The position numbers and the translations under genes were made by a program. Shown here piece after piece: positions 1 through 14,200 of a stretch of 64,000 nt of DNA (positions within the stretch are counted from its first letter, which is position 1; every line of letters starts with the position of its first letter). The notes under the pieces were generated by a model. The model saw nothing but the letters and a program-made list of their open reading frames with translations, ran no database searches and was not told the DNA's origin. The DNA lies in NCBI GenBank assembly GCA_020086605.1, contig JACBWW010000003.1, positions 3,486,281 through 3,550,280 on the forward strand, written 5' to 3'. Source of the DNA: Lanius collurio. Taxonomy: Eukaryota; Chordata; Aves; Passeriformes; Laniidae.

Positions 1-620
1 ACTGCTTGCCAACCTCTCTGCCCTCAGCCTCTAGCACTGCATGGGATTGATGTGTCCCAAGGGCAGCACCTGGCACTTTGTCATGTTGAACCTCAAACTG
101 TTGGCCTTTTCTCATAGATCCAACCTGTCCAGATCCCTCTTCAGAGCCTTGATGCCCTCCAGCAGATCCATCCAAGCTGGTGTCATCTGCAAACTTACTG
201 AGGGTACATTCAATGCCCTCATCTAGATCATTGATGAAGATAATTATCAGGTCTGGCCTCATTACTGAGCCCTAGGGAAAAACACTTGTGACCCACAACC
301 AACTGGGAAACCCACTAACCGTGGGAAGTGGTGTCAAAGGCTTTACTAAAGTCTAGATAGACAATATTGACAGCCTTTCCCTCACCCCCAAAGTGTCATA
401 GAAGGAGATCAGGTTGCTCAAGTATGACCTGCCTTTCCTGAACTCATGCTTGTGAGACCTGATGCCCAGGTTGTCTTGTATGTGCTGGGTGATGCTGCAC
501 AAGGTGATCTGTTCCGTGAACTTCCCCAGCACTGATGTTAATCTGACAGGCCTACATCTCCTGTATCTTCCTTCTGGCCCTACTTGTAGTGTCTCTATTC
601 CTCCTGCAGGATCTCCAAAA
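1..620 (-). repeat. CR1 LINE fragment, reverse transcriptase region
   Basis: Read on the minus strand, this is a decayed piece of CR1 ORF2. The reverse-transcriptase motif YLDFSKAFDT is encoded at about 331-361, and the catalytic FADDT motif at about 179-193, preceded by FINDLDEGIECTLSK. Upstream parts (ITQHIQDNLGIRSHKHEF) are also recognisable. Stops, frameshifts and a deletion between the two motifs make it inactive. It runs off the left edge of the window. Confidence 0.88.
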
Positions 621-887
621 GCTCCTCTGCCTGATGATGTGACACAGCTTTTCTCTCCTCTTCAAGATGTTTCTTCCAGATTGACTTTTCAGGAGATATA
701 TTCACTTTGTGCTGTCTTTCTCTCGTGATTATAAATATCTTTTACTGTTAAGGATTCTACACAGTTATAATGTCTACCCTATTTTCCCATGAATAACCAT
801 CAACAAATCACTAGGAGTACAATGTTTTCAGCTTGGATGTATGACTCATGGCCAAGAAGCTGTGAAGGGAAAACTGTCTCACAAAAA

Positions 888-1035
888 TCTTCACTCTTGT
901 GACCAGTGACAGGACTTGAGGAAACAGCATGAAGCTGAGCCTGGGAAAATTTTGATTAGATATCAGGAAAATGTTTTTCACCCAGAGAGTACTTAAGCAC
1001 TGGAATCAGAAGTGGTTTATCTCCAGAGATGCTCC
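888..1035 (+). repeat. CR1 LINE fragment, end of ORF2
   Basis: The stretch CTTGTGACCAGTGACAGGAC through TTCACCCAGAGAG to GCACTGGAA follows the usual CR1 ORF2 3' region on the plus strand (the segment encoding ...FTQRV..HWN.). It stops before the CR1 tail and so is truncated at both ends. It lies in the opposite orientation to the copy at 1-620. Confidence 0.75.
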
Positions 1036-1039
1036 CACC

Positions 1040-2500
1040 AGCATCCAAGAGGCACAATATTTAGCCCTCCTGGAACAGAAGAGTTTGATCCTGCCACATT
1101 ACTCTCAAGTCTGAGACTCTCCATATCTGGAAGGACTGTCTGCCAGAAGAACCGCATCAGATCTTTTACCACCTTCTCAGTGATCTCCCATTTTGACCAA
1201 CCCAGCAAGGTCCTCTGGAAGGCTTTGTGAACAATTGTTACTGCTGTAGGATTCATAGCCTGCTTTAGGATTTTCTTAACTTAGGCCATTCTAAGGATAA
1301 ATTATTATTTCATCTGTCAGTCCTGAATTGGATAAAGCTATAATTTACACTGTCTTATGGAGCATGAAGGTAGAGGCCTCATGGACACACAATTCAGCTG
1401 AAGAGTGACGTTATAATTAAGAGAACAGTTTGAAACTTCCTCACAGAGCTTAATTTAGCTTTTAACATTTTAGCCTTTTTTGATTGAGTAATATTTGAAA
1501 ATATTTACCAGTTATATTGCGTGTCTCTACTACTAGAGCTATCAGTAAAAATTGTTTATTATTTTGAACAAAAAATTGTTACCATGACAAGTGAGAAATC
1601 CAATTGAGAAACCATTTCAGTTTGAGAGTTACATGTCTTTTTTGATCTTCCTGAAAGCAAAGAAAGCTGACAATGAAATAGCATAATGAAAGGCTATTTC
1701 CTTGCTATCCAATACACCCACACCTGAGCCCCTAGGCTGGAAACTATGAAAAAAGGGTGTAACAGGCAGGTACACCATTCACTGCTAAGACTGTTACATG
1801 CAAGCATGCTGTGGAACAGGCCTACTTGGGCTGTCATATGAATAAATCAAATCTCTGCTGGAACTTTCATGTTTGCTGCTCTTGAGTTTGACTACAACTG
1901 CATTGGGATACAGAAAAAGTTGGGATGGTTTGTAACTGAGGCGTTTGCTTTGTCATGCCCCTACACCAATGAGCTGCTGTCCAAAATGGCAGCATGGGTT
2001 TTGCACATGGAATCATAGGCACAGCTCTGTGAATGACAGTCCTTTAGTGACATTAAGAGGTAGAACTAACTCAGTGTATGGAAGCAATTGCCTTCCCCAG
2101 TATAAACCACGGCAGGTTACTGCAAAATTCCTTCAAGGTGTCAGGTTGGGCAAGTTCACGAGAAAATGTAAAATGCTTTAAAGATTTAACAGACTTCTAA
2201 TCTAGTACTCCACAAAGTTATTGCATTGGCTTTTTAATGAATAAAAACAAGGCAAAACAGATCAGTGGTCTATCTCAAGAGAATGTATTTCAGTGCAGCT
2301 TCTTTCAACATGCAGAACCCTATTCTCTGGTGAACCTTATTGCTGTTCTTTTCTTGTGGGCATGTGGTTGTGAAGAATTGACCAGGTCAGCAGAAAAAGT
2401 GTGTATCCGGATATATTCATGTGGCAGCCAGCCCAAGAAAACGGTGAAGGTGTTCTTGCTAATGATGAAGATATTACCAACAGAACCACTCATTAGGGAC
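1040..2500. other. Intergenic, nothing assigned
   Basis: Short open frames occur on both strands at about 1012-1256 and near 1945-2881, but none shows a domain or family pattern I recognise. The rest is AT-rich unique sequence. Confidence 0.6.
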
Positions 2501-2502
2501 TG

Positions 2503-2527
2503 TGCTCCTCCCCTCCCCTCCCCTCCC
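2503..2527 (+). repeat. (CCCCT)n simple repeat at gap edge
   Basis: Several CCCCT units run directly into the run of Ns. The minus strand is G-rich with four or more GGGG tracts and could form a G-quadruplex, which may explain the failed assembly here. Confidence 0.85.
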
Positions 2528-2863
2528 NNNNNNNNNNNNNNNNNNNNNNNNNNNNNNNNNNNNNNNNNNNNNNNNNNNNNNNNNNNNNNNNNNNNNNNNN
2601 NNNNNNNNNNNNNNNNNNNNNNNNNNNNNNNNNNNNNNNNNNNNNNNNNNNNNNNNNNNNNNNNNNNNNNNNNNNNNNNNNNNNNNNNNNNNNNNNNNNN
2701 NNNNNNNNNNNNNNNNNNNNNNNNNNNNNNNNNNNNNNNNNNNNNNNNNNNNNNNNNNNNNNNNNNNNNNNNNNNNNNNNNNNNNNNNNNNNNNNNNNNN
2801 NNNNNNNNNNNNNNNNNNNNNNNNNNNNNNNNNNNNNNNNNNNNNNNNNNNNNNNNNNNNNNN
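2528..2863. other. Assembly gap (336 N)
   Basis: Unresolved bases. Open frames that pass through this block are meaningless. Confidence 0.99.
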
Positions 2864-5800
2864 AGAAGACTTTTGGAGTAGCCAAAAGGTTATACAGGAG
2901 CCATTTATCAGTAGAAGGGTTCCAAAAAGTTCAAATAATTCCTAAAATGAGATCTTCAGGAATTTTTCCTTCAAATTTGAACTCTTAGGATTTGAGAATA
3001 TGCACTAAATTATTCACATAAAACAGAAGCCAGAAAGATAATTAAATGGGAAATTAAATCAAAACTTATGTCAGAAGTATCACAGTAATGAGGTCATATT
3101 TATCCCTTTATTTCCTCCTGCTTCAGCTCCTTCCTGAAATTCTCAAAGGAAGCAAATAAAAACCATGTTCTAGCAAACTTCTGTGGTTTTAGATACAGGG
3201 ACATTCATCTGTCTGTGCTCTTCCATGCATTCATGCCACAGATGTACTGTATTATTCTCCTTTTGTGTTAGTCCAAAAAACACTTTTGTAAACCAGCAGT
3301 ACATAGAATATTATGACACCATCACACCAGAATAGCAAAAACGCCACGGTCTGCTTTGGTGTCAGCATTGAACTACCTTACTTCTTTGTTCCTTCAAGTC
3401 AAGAATATAGGACAATGGAGAGAGTACATCAGTCTTTATGTCCTCTTTGCACTGAAAGGAGACATTTCTTCTCCAGGATATGTTGAGCAGCCACGAATAA
3501 TAATGGAGTCGATTACAAATCAGAAATATATACAAACTGTCTCTACTTGTAACATTCACACATGTGGTTCTTCGTAACACAACTAGGATTTTTCTGCTTT
3601 ACTTACAGTATTTGCTGAGGAATGGCTCAACAAGAATTAGAAAAGCTAGTAAATTCTGAACTACCTTCTATAATGAGAGTGATTTTTACTGTAAACTTAC
3701 ATTTGAGTGTCTTCTGACAGTAAGACAGATTTTTGGGTTTTTTTTTAGTTTTAATAGAAGAATAAATTAAGTAATACAATAAAGTCTACTACAGGAAGGG
3801 GACCCTTATTAAAACAAAATAGAACTTCATGTGTTTCTGACTGTTTGAGCCTGAGGCTTCTCCCAGGTGCTAGTAATATATTGGCAGCCAAAGTCAGGCA
3901 AAAGTTCAAGAAAACCCTTCTCACTTTTTAAAAATCTGACAAGCAGAACTTCCAGTTACAGTTGTGAATAAATGATTTATGGCCAACTTTCTTAGGAACA
4001 GTTATCTGTCAATGATATTTTTCTTTGGGTCCACCTCTTGAAAAATCTGTTAATTAAGTGCTTTACCCGGTAATGAGCTATGTAGTGAAACACAACTCTT
4101 TCATTTACAGCATAGAGCTTTTTTTGCATGATCATAATCACAAAGAAAAATCAGTTACTCAACCCTGGCAGAAAACCTAACTTCTGCACTTCAATGTATC
4201 CATGATCCAATTTTTCTTTCTTTTGACTTTTACTGTTATGATTTCTCTTTTGCTGAAGTACTCAAGAAGTCTGGCTGAACTACCACTTTCCAGCCTTCAC
4301 CAGGATACACAGCTTTGTCTGTGAGAATTTTTTAACTTTTTGCAGTTGTTTTGTTCTCTCTTTAAGATCAAAAAAGGATGTTGCTTTGTTAGTTTTTTTT
4401 CTTTAATAAATAAATGTAAAATGTATTATTTCAAATTATAAATCCTTTCTTTTTAGTTTAACTCATTTTAAGGCTACTCTACACTTCTAAAGTAATATGC
4501 AGAGTTCTCAATTTTACTGAGATATTCATATTCATATTATTTAAAAATAAGATTATTTTAATAACACTGTGACAAATCAAGTATGCTATAATGATCACAA
4601 GACACAGCTAATAGAACAAAAAATTACACATAAAGTAACAAATGCTTAGAAATGCATTTAGTTCATTTATACATGTAGCCTCTACTTTCAAAACTGAATA
4701 ATTTTGCTATTAAACCTATATGAAGCACAATCAGATTTTCACAGGAACAGCTATTATTAAAAAGAATAATTAAAATAATCAAATCACCTGTGAGGTTTGC
4801 TTCTAATACAGAGATAAAGATGAGATCTAAATGTTGGCTAGCTAAGAAACAGGTTCTCAAATGCCACAAAATTATTTTTTGCTTTGATTGTACTTCAAAA
4901 TGGAGAAGGAGAAAGTACACCAATTCACTGTGTTGAACTGCATTTTGTGAATGAAGAATATGGGTATCTTACAGAAAGAGGCAGAATCTTGGAACTCTAA
5001 ACAGTGAGCATATCTAGGGTATATTTTCAAGAAAAAGACGATACAGCTGTTGATTTTTAGTCATTCCTCTTCCTTTTTCCAACTACTGGTCATTCACACT
5101 TATGCTTTCTTCTTGCAATTTAAAATCTTTAATGAGTTCCCTCTGTTTTGCTCTTAGAAAGTCAAGAAGAATTGTCATGGACAACTTGCTGTTCACAGTG
5201 ACGTACATCTAGGCCACAGTATTTGCAAAATAAAAGCCTTTCACAATTTTTAATATTTGACACATGTAAGAATTCTTTATTCTCTTGATTGAGTTAGATT
5301 TTCGGGTAGAAAAGGCCCCATATAGCTCCTTTAAAATGACATAGATTTATTGGAGAATTTAATTTCTGTTTGAAGGGGTCTTTTTGCATTTTAAAAGGTG
5401 GCACTATTTCACAATCAGAATCCTACAATCCCACTTAAAGGATCTGTGGCGTGGTACAAATTTGTGGGAAGCAGTTTCTTATATGCCAGTATAACTGAAC
5501 TGCATTACATAAACTTCTGGCTTCCCTGAAATAAAAGACATACCACTACAAATTAGATAGGAGTAGGTAATATGTGAAAAAAAATATTTAAAAAGGGGAA
5601 AATCTAAACTCAGGTGTAAAAATATTACAGAATATTTCACATGTTGCTTAAATGGAGACCAGATTTGAAGTACAATGTTCTGATTTCCAACTATCTTTTT
5701 TTTTTCTCTTTTTTTTTTTTTCCTTTGAAATGGAAGTGTTTGAGAACTCAGTTGGGCATAGGATATAATACTACAACAAGAGTGTAAAACCAACTTAATC

Positions 5801-8800
5801 TTTCACATTTTTGTATTACTGGGTTAATGTGCTCAATACTTGTATTTTCACCCCTTCTTCAATCCACCATAAGACATTTTTCTAGAAGAAATTACACGTG
5901 TAAAAGGTATGCCAGAAGGGCTGGATTACACCATGGTAAAGTTCTAAGGAGATATTGCTCAGTATTACCATATTCATCACTGGGAACTGCTTTATGAGAC
6001 TTCACAAAAGCAATCAAGTAAATGAAGGAATGAACTTCTTTTCAAATAGTAGATCTTTCCATAGACAAAATAAATTATTCAATTGAAACCTGTTTCTGAA
6101 TTCTTGCATTTATTCCCATTTTAACTGGAAATGGCTATGCCTTGGTGAGGATTATTTCCTTGGTCTCAATAAAGTACTGAAATACAGTTTCAGCTGTACA
6201 AAGGTGGATATTGAATTCTCACGATCCAGTGGATTTAGTACATATTTAGCAATTTACAAGACGCTTTTTAACAAATACCCAGTTCATGTTTATTTATGAT
6301 GAGCAGAACACCCACAGTTTACATACAGTTTGTTTAAAACTAACTTAGTCTAATAAATCGAATTTATAAAGCAATTGCTGGTTTTTTCTAATTAAATAGA
6401 TTATATTCCAACCACAAGGATGACAAATGGACTGATATAGTCAGTTAATTCTGACTGATATAGTCACTTAATAACTTTGTTATTTTCCTTTTTTCTCTGC
6501 AAAATTTGTTACAGGACAGTTTGCCTGAATAATGAGAGACATATTAAACTATGCTCTTACCACTGTATCAGATGAGCAAAACACACAAAAGGCTGTGTGC
6601 TTCTTCAGTAAAGGCTTCAAGAGATGCCTGGATGAAACAGATTTCCTCGACCTGATTCCACTGAAAACCCAATCATTGGATGGGGAACCCTTCTATCCTA
6701 GAAAAAAGTCCTGGAAGAAGTCATCCCCTTGGTAGAGAGCAACTGAATTCTACTGCTAATTCATTCTTACACCTCATTGATGAGATTCACTTGATTAGGT
6801 GCAAAAAAAAAGTAAATAAAAAGCCTCCAATATTTGTTTTTTTGAGCTAGCTCTACTACTACTAACTAAACTCTATTGTAAACACTGTCATTTGTTGATG
6901 TATATTAATCATCTTCTACAGATATGAAAAACCTCTGCCGTGGAGAAGCAGGAACAAGGAAGAATGGATGATGGTTCTCCATGGGAAATTATAGCTAAGA
7001 CCTCTGAAATGTCTTGGGAAAGTTCACTTTAAAATCCATTCAAACAAAACTGGAGGATGCTTCAGAACTTTCCCTACTATTAAGTTTGAAATCAACCATC
7101 TCCTAATGAGTATTCTCACAAATTAAAAAAGAAATATTTTCAAATATGAGATAAAAATGTTTATGGAAATATTTTAAAAGAGCAGGAGAATTTTAGAACT
7201 TTTTACACAAATTTTAATTTGGTTGTTGGTTTCTTTTATAATCATATATTCAAACTGCTGGACCTCTGCTCTGTAAACATTCCAGCTAAAACTAAGGAGG
7301 AATCACAGTCATGAAATATAAAAATTTTCAAAAGAAATTTGAAAAAAAACAATAAAGGGAAGAAAAACCCCACAACAGTTTTCTCTGCTTTTTTTTCTGA
7401 AGGGAAAGATGAAGACTAAGATAATTTTTTAGTAAATCATTGGAAAAAATCATTTCGCTTCTCCTTTCTCAGGAGAAAGAAGATAAGATTTTAAATAAAA
7501 TTTTTAAATTTAAATAAGTTTCATTTAAAAACTGCCAGTACTGACCAAATAATGATGAAAGCACAAATGAGAGAAAATGTATTTCTTTTAAATGGTGAAA
7601 AAATATATCTTAACAGTATGGCTAGAAAAGAAATTTCCTTTGCACACCATGGTTCACCCCCAAGTACATTAGCATATGGAGCTGGGGGCTGGGAAGGGTT
7701 ATAAGTTTGATTCTTTTTATTTTGTCATATATGCTGAATCTTCAGAAAAGCTGAAGGTAAGCATCCAGGGCACAGACCCCCTGTAATTCTTTCTGGCTCC
7801 ACATCCCAAAGCTGAGGGGAGCTTGTGCTCTCCATAGTCTCAACAAACACACAGCTGGGTGCTGCTTCTGGAGCAACTGGTAGAACTGGTAATAGGGAAG
7901 AAACACAGCAAGTAGGAAATCTGCAGCAAGGGTGCAAAGTAAGAGACATGATGTGAAGAGCACAAAGAGCCAAGTATCAGAGGTGACTGGAAGAAGAAAG
8001 TTTTTCAACACAACCAAGGGAATATGTGGAGTCTTTCCAATCAAAGTCAGAGATTGTTGCTGGGTAGGATCTGCAACACAGGGACATGGTGGGCAGGGAC
8101 TACGTTTCTACCTGATAGACTGCATTTGCACCTTCAAAAAGTTACCTTCTAGGTAATTCTCTTCTGTACTTGTAAAACTCCATATGAGACACTGGATTCC
8201 TTCTGATGTGCTTATTTCAAGGGAAAGGAGACAAAGAACAAAGCACTGCGGTATTGAAGCATTTCTCAACAGCCGCCATGTCACACCTGGAAAGTACAAA
8301 ACTCAGAACATTGTAGAGATAACTGTTATGATTACAGATTTTATTTGCTTTTGTTTTACTGAAGATCATGCCTTGATATTTATATATTCCTAGATGTCCA
8401 TAGGCAGCTTCTGTTAAAAGTATATGATGATTCATACCAACATTGACTCAGTGTTTACTAGAAATAATTATATGTATACTATATGTGGTTATTTAGCTAT
8501 ATATAAAATTATGCGTCTAAATTTATATATAGCCTTATATATTGAAAGTAATATTCAGCAATAAAACATTGATTCACTAGTGCCCATATTTACTCTATGT
8601 TCAGTGCATGGTGCCTTTTGATATTGAGAATTTTTCTATTTGATACATGAGGATTAAAAACCATATTGGAACAGAATCCTCTCTGTTAAGTTTAAGAGGC
8701 TTCTCAGGCTGTGGTTTGAAAACCACTGAAATTAATGCCATGAAGCAAGTCGGGCCAATTTAAAATAAAATAAAGAGCCTTGTCTATTTCATTTGCATTA

Positions 8801-9780
8801 GATATCTCTGTTGGTTTCAGTTATAAAGAGTGCCCTGGAACTATAATATGTTTATGTTATAAAGAGTCCCCGGAAGAATTATGTTCTAACAAGAACCAGT
8901 GTTCCCCATTCAATTTTATCAGGATTTTAACTCTGGAACTATCCTTGTGGTTAAAGAAGAAAGTCAGAACATCACATACTTCAAGCAGAACACTCAATAT
9001 AAAATTCAGTCTTTTGGCAGCAAGGTTTGTTCTGGTTAGTAAATTATATAAGTAGCTCACCTTGCTGCTTACTTCTAACACAGAAGAGATTCTCTAGTTA
9101 AGCAGAGCGATTACAGCTTCTATATTGCAAATACTGTTGTGCAAATATTTTAATCATCTGTGCAAGTCTAACAGTAACTTATGCATGATCTCATAGGAAA
9201 ATGTTTGAAATTTTTTTTCCCCCTTATTGTTTCCTAATGTTTTGAATTCAAGAACTGTCAAATGAATTTTCATTTTTTTTGAAAAGGAGAATTCGGAGAT
9301 CTTTATAATCATCCAGGCCCTTTTGACCTATGAATCCACTCTGAAGAAAGTAGCATTTGGATATGTAATGGATATTTTTTCACTCATTACTTATGTATCT
9401 CCCTATTGTTTTATGCTGGTTACCCACCACAGACTGAAGCAGATAGTAAATTTGAAGCAAACAATCTAGCAATAGGTCCATTCACCATTCCAAAGAAAAA
9501 GAGTACTCATGTACTTATTAGAATATTCAGCCCTCACATCTACTTCTGGGCAAGAAAAAAAATCCAAAGATGAAGTAACTTGTTCTGAAGTGTCAATGCA
9601 AAGTTGCAGAAATAAATGTTTCATCCACAAACCACTAAAATTAATAATGGTCTCAGGTGTTATTTAGGGTTTTCTGTGAGGACATCACTAAGTCATTCAG
9701 GCTGAGGGACCTTAAGGAAATGTTTCCCCTATTATTTTTTAATCTTAGAGAACTGTCCATTGCCTTTGGTAATAGATTGT
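2864..9780. other. AT-rich intergenic desert
   Basis: Unique-looking AT-rich DNA with T and A homopolymer runs (for example 5692-5722) and an AT-only-like patch near 8440-8560. All open frames are short and without recognisable domains. I see no transposon, RNA gene or promoter that I can support. Confidence 0.6.
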
Positions 9781-9784
9781 TATT

Positions 9785-11275
9785 TCTACTGCTCCACAAA
9801 TCTTGGGATGTAGGAGCAGCTTTTTGGATCTGATTGCTTGTTTCTTTGCTTTTTCTTTGAAGGAATGGAAGTTAGACAGGCGGATTTGTTTCTTTTTCTG
9901 ATGTACAAACAACCAGGAGTTTGGCTACTTAGTCCATGCCTTGGCAAATTTGAGAAACCCAGTGTCCTGGGGGCTGATGGAGTCCATCTGTCAGAGAAGG
10001 GGAAGAGCATCTTCCCTCATAGGCTTGTCAAGCTGGTGAAGAGGACTTTCAACTCAAGTTTCCTCAGAAGGGGAACCTCAATCCACCCCATTCAGATTGG
10101 TTTGATGTTGTGTCCAGCAACAAGTGTCCAGAGACAGGAGAAGGATAACTAGTCATCAGGAAAGCACCTGAAGAGCAACACAAAGGGATTCTTGCCCCTC
10201 CAGCAGTCAGGTTCCCGCCCCAGTAAGTCAGAATCACAAGCAGCCCAACTTAAATGCCTCTGTGCAAACACTCACAGCATGGGGAATAATCAAGTGGAGT
10301 TAGAGGCATGAACATGCCTGTGTAGCTGTGATCTTACTGGCATCACAGAGAAGCAATGGGATGGCTCCTATGACTGGCGTTTTGGAACGAACAGATGCAG
10401 GTTCTTTAGGAAGGACAGACAGGGGAGACGAGGTGGGAGTGTCACCCTCTATTTCGATGACCAGCTGAAGTGCATAGGAATGGATGAGGAGCCAACTGAG
10501 AGCTTATGGGTCACGATTAAAGGGAGGGCAGAGACAAGTGACATTATAATGGGGATCTGATGCAGGTCATCCAAACAGGAAGACTAAGAGGATGAGGCAA
10601 TCCACAGATGGACTAGGGAGGCACCCCTGTTTTCTGTTGGTGGGAAAACACAGCAGGACATTAGCAATCCAGGACATTCCTATGGACCTTCTGGGTTCCT
10701 AAGATATAAGTTCTACAAGCTACATATATTAATGGCATAGTAAATACACTGGTGGTGTGGCCTCACTTTGAGTGCTGTGTGCAGTTTTTAGCACTGTAGT
10801 ATAAAAAAGATATTAAGCTATTAAAGAGTGTCCAAAGATGGGCCATGAGGAGGGAATAGAGCCTTGAGCGGAAGCTGAATGAGGAACAGCTGAGGTCACT
10901 TGGTCTGTTCAGCCTGGAGGAGACTGAGGGGAGACCTCATCACAGTCTACAATTTTCTCATGAGGGGAAGAGGAGAGGCAGGTACGGATCTCTGTCGTCA
11001 CCAGTGCCAGGACCTGAGGGAATGGCCTGAAGTTGTGTCAGGGAAGGTTCAGATTTGATATTAGGAAAAAAGTGCTTCACCCAGAGGATCACTGGGCACT
11101 GGAACAGGCTCCCCAGGGGAGTCGTCACAGAACCAAGCCTGACAGATTTCAAGAAGCATTTGGATTACACTCCCAGGCACATGGTATGACTCTTGGGAGT
11201 GCAGGACCAGGAGTTGGACTTGAGGCTCCTTGTGGGTACCTTCCAACTCAACATATTCTATGATTCTGCAAAATG
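9785..11275 (+). repeat. CR1 LINE copy with ORF1 end, ORF2 start and 3' end, internally deleted
   Basis: A plus-strand CR1 copy in three pieces. (1) About 9838-10152 encodes an ORF1 C-terminal segment including LGADGVHLSEKGKSIF; the Asp-Gly-Val-His block at 9976-9987 resembles the catalytic Asp/His block of the SGNH esterase domain found in CR1 ORF1. (2) About 10245-10700 corresponds to the start of ORF2 (KCLCANTHSMGNNQVELEA, the endonuclease N-terminus), broken by stops. (3) About 10750-11275 is the ORF2 end plus 3' tail, ending ATTCTATGATTCTG. Most of the endonuclease and the whole reverse transcriptase core are missing. Frameshifts show that the copy is dead. Confidence 0.85.
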
Positions 11276-14200
11276 CTGCTCACAACTAAAAGAAAACTAA
11301 ATTTAAAAAAAAAATTTATTAAAGAACTACAGTGTCTACAGGAAACCACCTGAATTCAAAAGACACAGAAACAGAGAGACAGTGTAACTTCAAGGAAGTG
11401 ACTCTAGACTTTATTTTCAAATACAGATGATAAAATTCAGTTTCATTAATGCATACTTAGAGATTAATACCTCCACATTTTTTAATATACATTTAAAGAG
11501 CTCAGTAATATAATTAGTCTCAATAGTCCTAATTAGCTGCTTCTCTCACTACCATCCAGAATGAAAATAAATACAAATACTTAACTTAAGCACCTCTTAA
11601 AATACTAATATTTCTTTTTTTACTTCTGAAGAAAAGCATTTTCAGCTTCATCTTTTTGGGTACATCTTTATCTTAAGCAATATATAATTATCCACAACAT
11701 TGAAGTGTTTGAGCATATATGCAAATATTTTTCTATGGTGGAAATAGCTTAGGGGAGAAACAATGAATTAAATATTTGTTGTGTGTAAATCAATGTTAGC
11801 AAACTCCTTTGGGATCTTAGGGATTTGGATTCCTTTGAAGAGTGGTATGGAGCCTCATTTCCACAAGCTAGTTGACCGTTCTTCTGTGATTCGAGAAAGA
11901 GTAGATCTGAACTCTGAAGAAATCTGAACTGTGCATTGTCCACTATGACAAAGAGGAGCCAGAAGTACTTGGATGGGATGTTGGTTAGGGTTTAGACTGA
12001 TGCATGTAATTTCTGTGACTCAGCCTATCTCACTCGTGCCCTTGGCAGAGGATGTCCAAGTGGCAAAAAACGCATATGGACTTGGCAGTCATCCTCAGGC
12101 TCAAACTGTCAGACATTTAGATTAATCCTGCCTTCACTATGTTGGATTATAACCAGCAGACAAGAAATCTGTAATGAAGACAGCTACAATCTGCACCAGT
12201 AACTGACCAGTATGTACTCTGCTCTTCAGCAGATCCTGAGAGCTGGGCTAATGACAGTGTATGATTGATAATTACATCTGTTCTTTCTCTTCTGTCTGCC
12301 TGTTCAGCAGAAAGTGTCTTGGCTCTCTGCAAAGACAGGGAGAGCTTACTTTTTACATGCAGCCACACATGTTTTCAAAGGTATCATTTCTCCTACTGGA
12401 AGGGTATAACATTCTGATGAAGTCATTGACATACAACTTGAAATATGACACCATATGGAATCTGTTCTTTAGATTTCACACACTTGTCACAAGAATGACT
12501 TGTGACTTTCTGTTAACTTCTGTTTTCAGACGTGTCAGTCTTAAAATAAAGTACTAACACAGTGGTTTCACTACTTGCAACTGATTTAAAATGTCTCTAT
12601 ATTGCATCATTTGAATTATATATCAGAAACAAAACACTGTGCTGTTTGGTCAAGTATGTTCAGATCCTTCTGTTCTACAGTGTAAGACTGCAAGCTGATA
12701 GGCATTTATCACTTCAAAAGAATCTCTTGTAAATCAGACTGAGCACAGAGACCAGCCACCTAATTTATCATCAAGTACAATCAAAGATTACAGTTCATCA
12801 AATACCAGGAGCAAAGCTGTTTTCTATAGGTTTTTTTCATAGCTCTCTTAAATTAAAAGACTTCCTTCACTTTGATAATATGTAAATAATAAATAAAAGT
12901 GTCTGCTTATACTTTTCTTACTAGCTTCTGTAACAACCCCATGGTGATGAAAACAACTATCATCTGCTGACTTGTATAACTGGCATGGTTTTAAGAACTC
13001 TGAAATCCTCCTTCAAGGCATAACTAAATGTCAACAAAAAGACATATTTCCCACCTACACAAGTAGGCTCGTAAATTGTGATTGGAGAAATACTTGGAGT
13101 ATGTTTGTTCTCATTGACAAGAAATTCACAGCTTTCCTATGAATAGATCAAAAAAAGAAAGAAAAAAAAGTTTGAAAGATTTAGGTGCATAAAGCAGGAC
13201 TTAGACAAGAGGCTGTTATGTCTTCATCTGTGGATGAATCTGCCGCCACCTGAAAACTTCTTCTTGGATGTCATTAAGACCCCTTTGATTGTAGTGGATG
13301 ACCTCAAAGGCTGTAAGTTACATAGTTACCTAGTTATTCAATCTGTGTGCAAAAGTATGATCCCACTAATATGAGGTTGGGCACTGTTGAGGGCTCTTGA
13401 GTAATCTCATCTGCCCTTGATGTGCCTGACCCTGTTGGTTATTTGGAGCATCTGTTCTTGAACCATCATATGCCCAGCAACACACCACAGCCATTGCTAC
13501 TGTCTCTGCAAGCAGATAGACATGAACCACTTACTATGAAAAACAAGGTACTACTGCTTTGTTTTCCATAGTAATGGTCACCCACAGCATGTAAAGCAGA
13601 CTTTGCCACTCCACTTCAGAGGGCTCCAAACCTGTGTCTTTCAGATGCCAAAGAAGCATTCTGCTTCTTACGTGCTTAAGCATACAGGCAGTCAGGCTTG
13701 AAGGGAAAAATAGTACGTGCTTTTTCCCTGGCCTCATGGATGATACAGGATTGATGAGGAAAAAACCCTAGGCACAAGAAAGTACAATAAGGATTATAAA
13801 CCAGCAACTAAGAAAATAGGCAAGAGACAGGTTTAATGTTTTACTTATGACTTTGTATTTTAACCTACTAAACCCACCTTCTTTTGGAAGAGACTTCTGA
13901 GCTCAAAAACCCAAAGGAAAAAGGCTCTTTCCTCCATGCTGTTGTGGGAATTTCAAACAGGCGGCCTGTACACTCAAAGCAACCTTTTCTTGTTGACAAG
14001 CCCAGAAATTCCAAATAGTCCCTTTGACAAGATTGTTTCTGTTCTTGAACCACCCTACAAGCCAAACCACCCCCCCCTTCCAAAATATACCCACCAAGAA
14101 AAAAAAAAAATCAAAACACGAAAACCAGAAAAAACACTTAAGAGCTAAAAAATCCTTTTCATTTACCCACCAAAATGCTGCTAATAGCCTAAATTGTAGG

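Noticed and set aside
2237..2945. Frames of 130-214 codons spanning 2.2-2.9 kb
   Set aside because: Most of their length is the N gap, so they carry no information.
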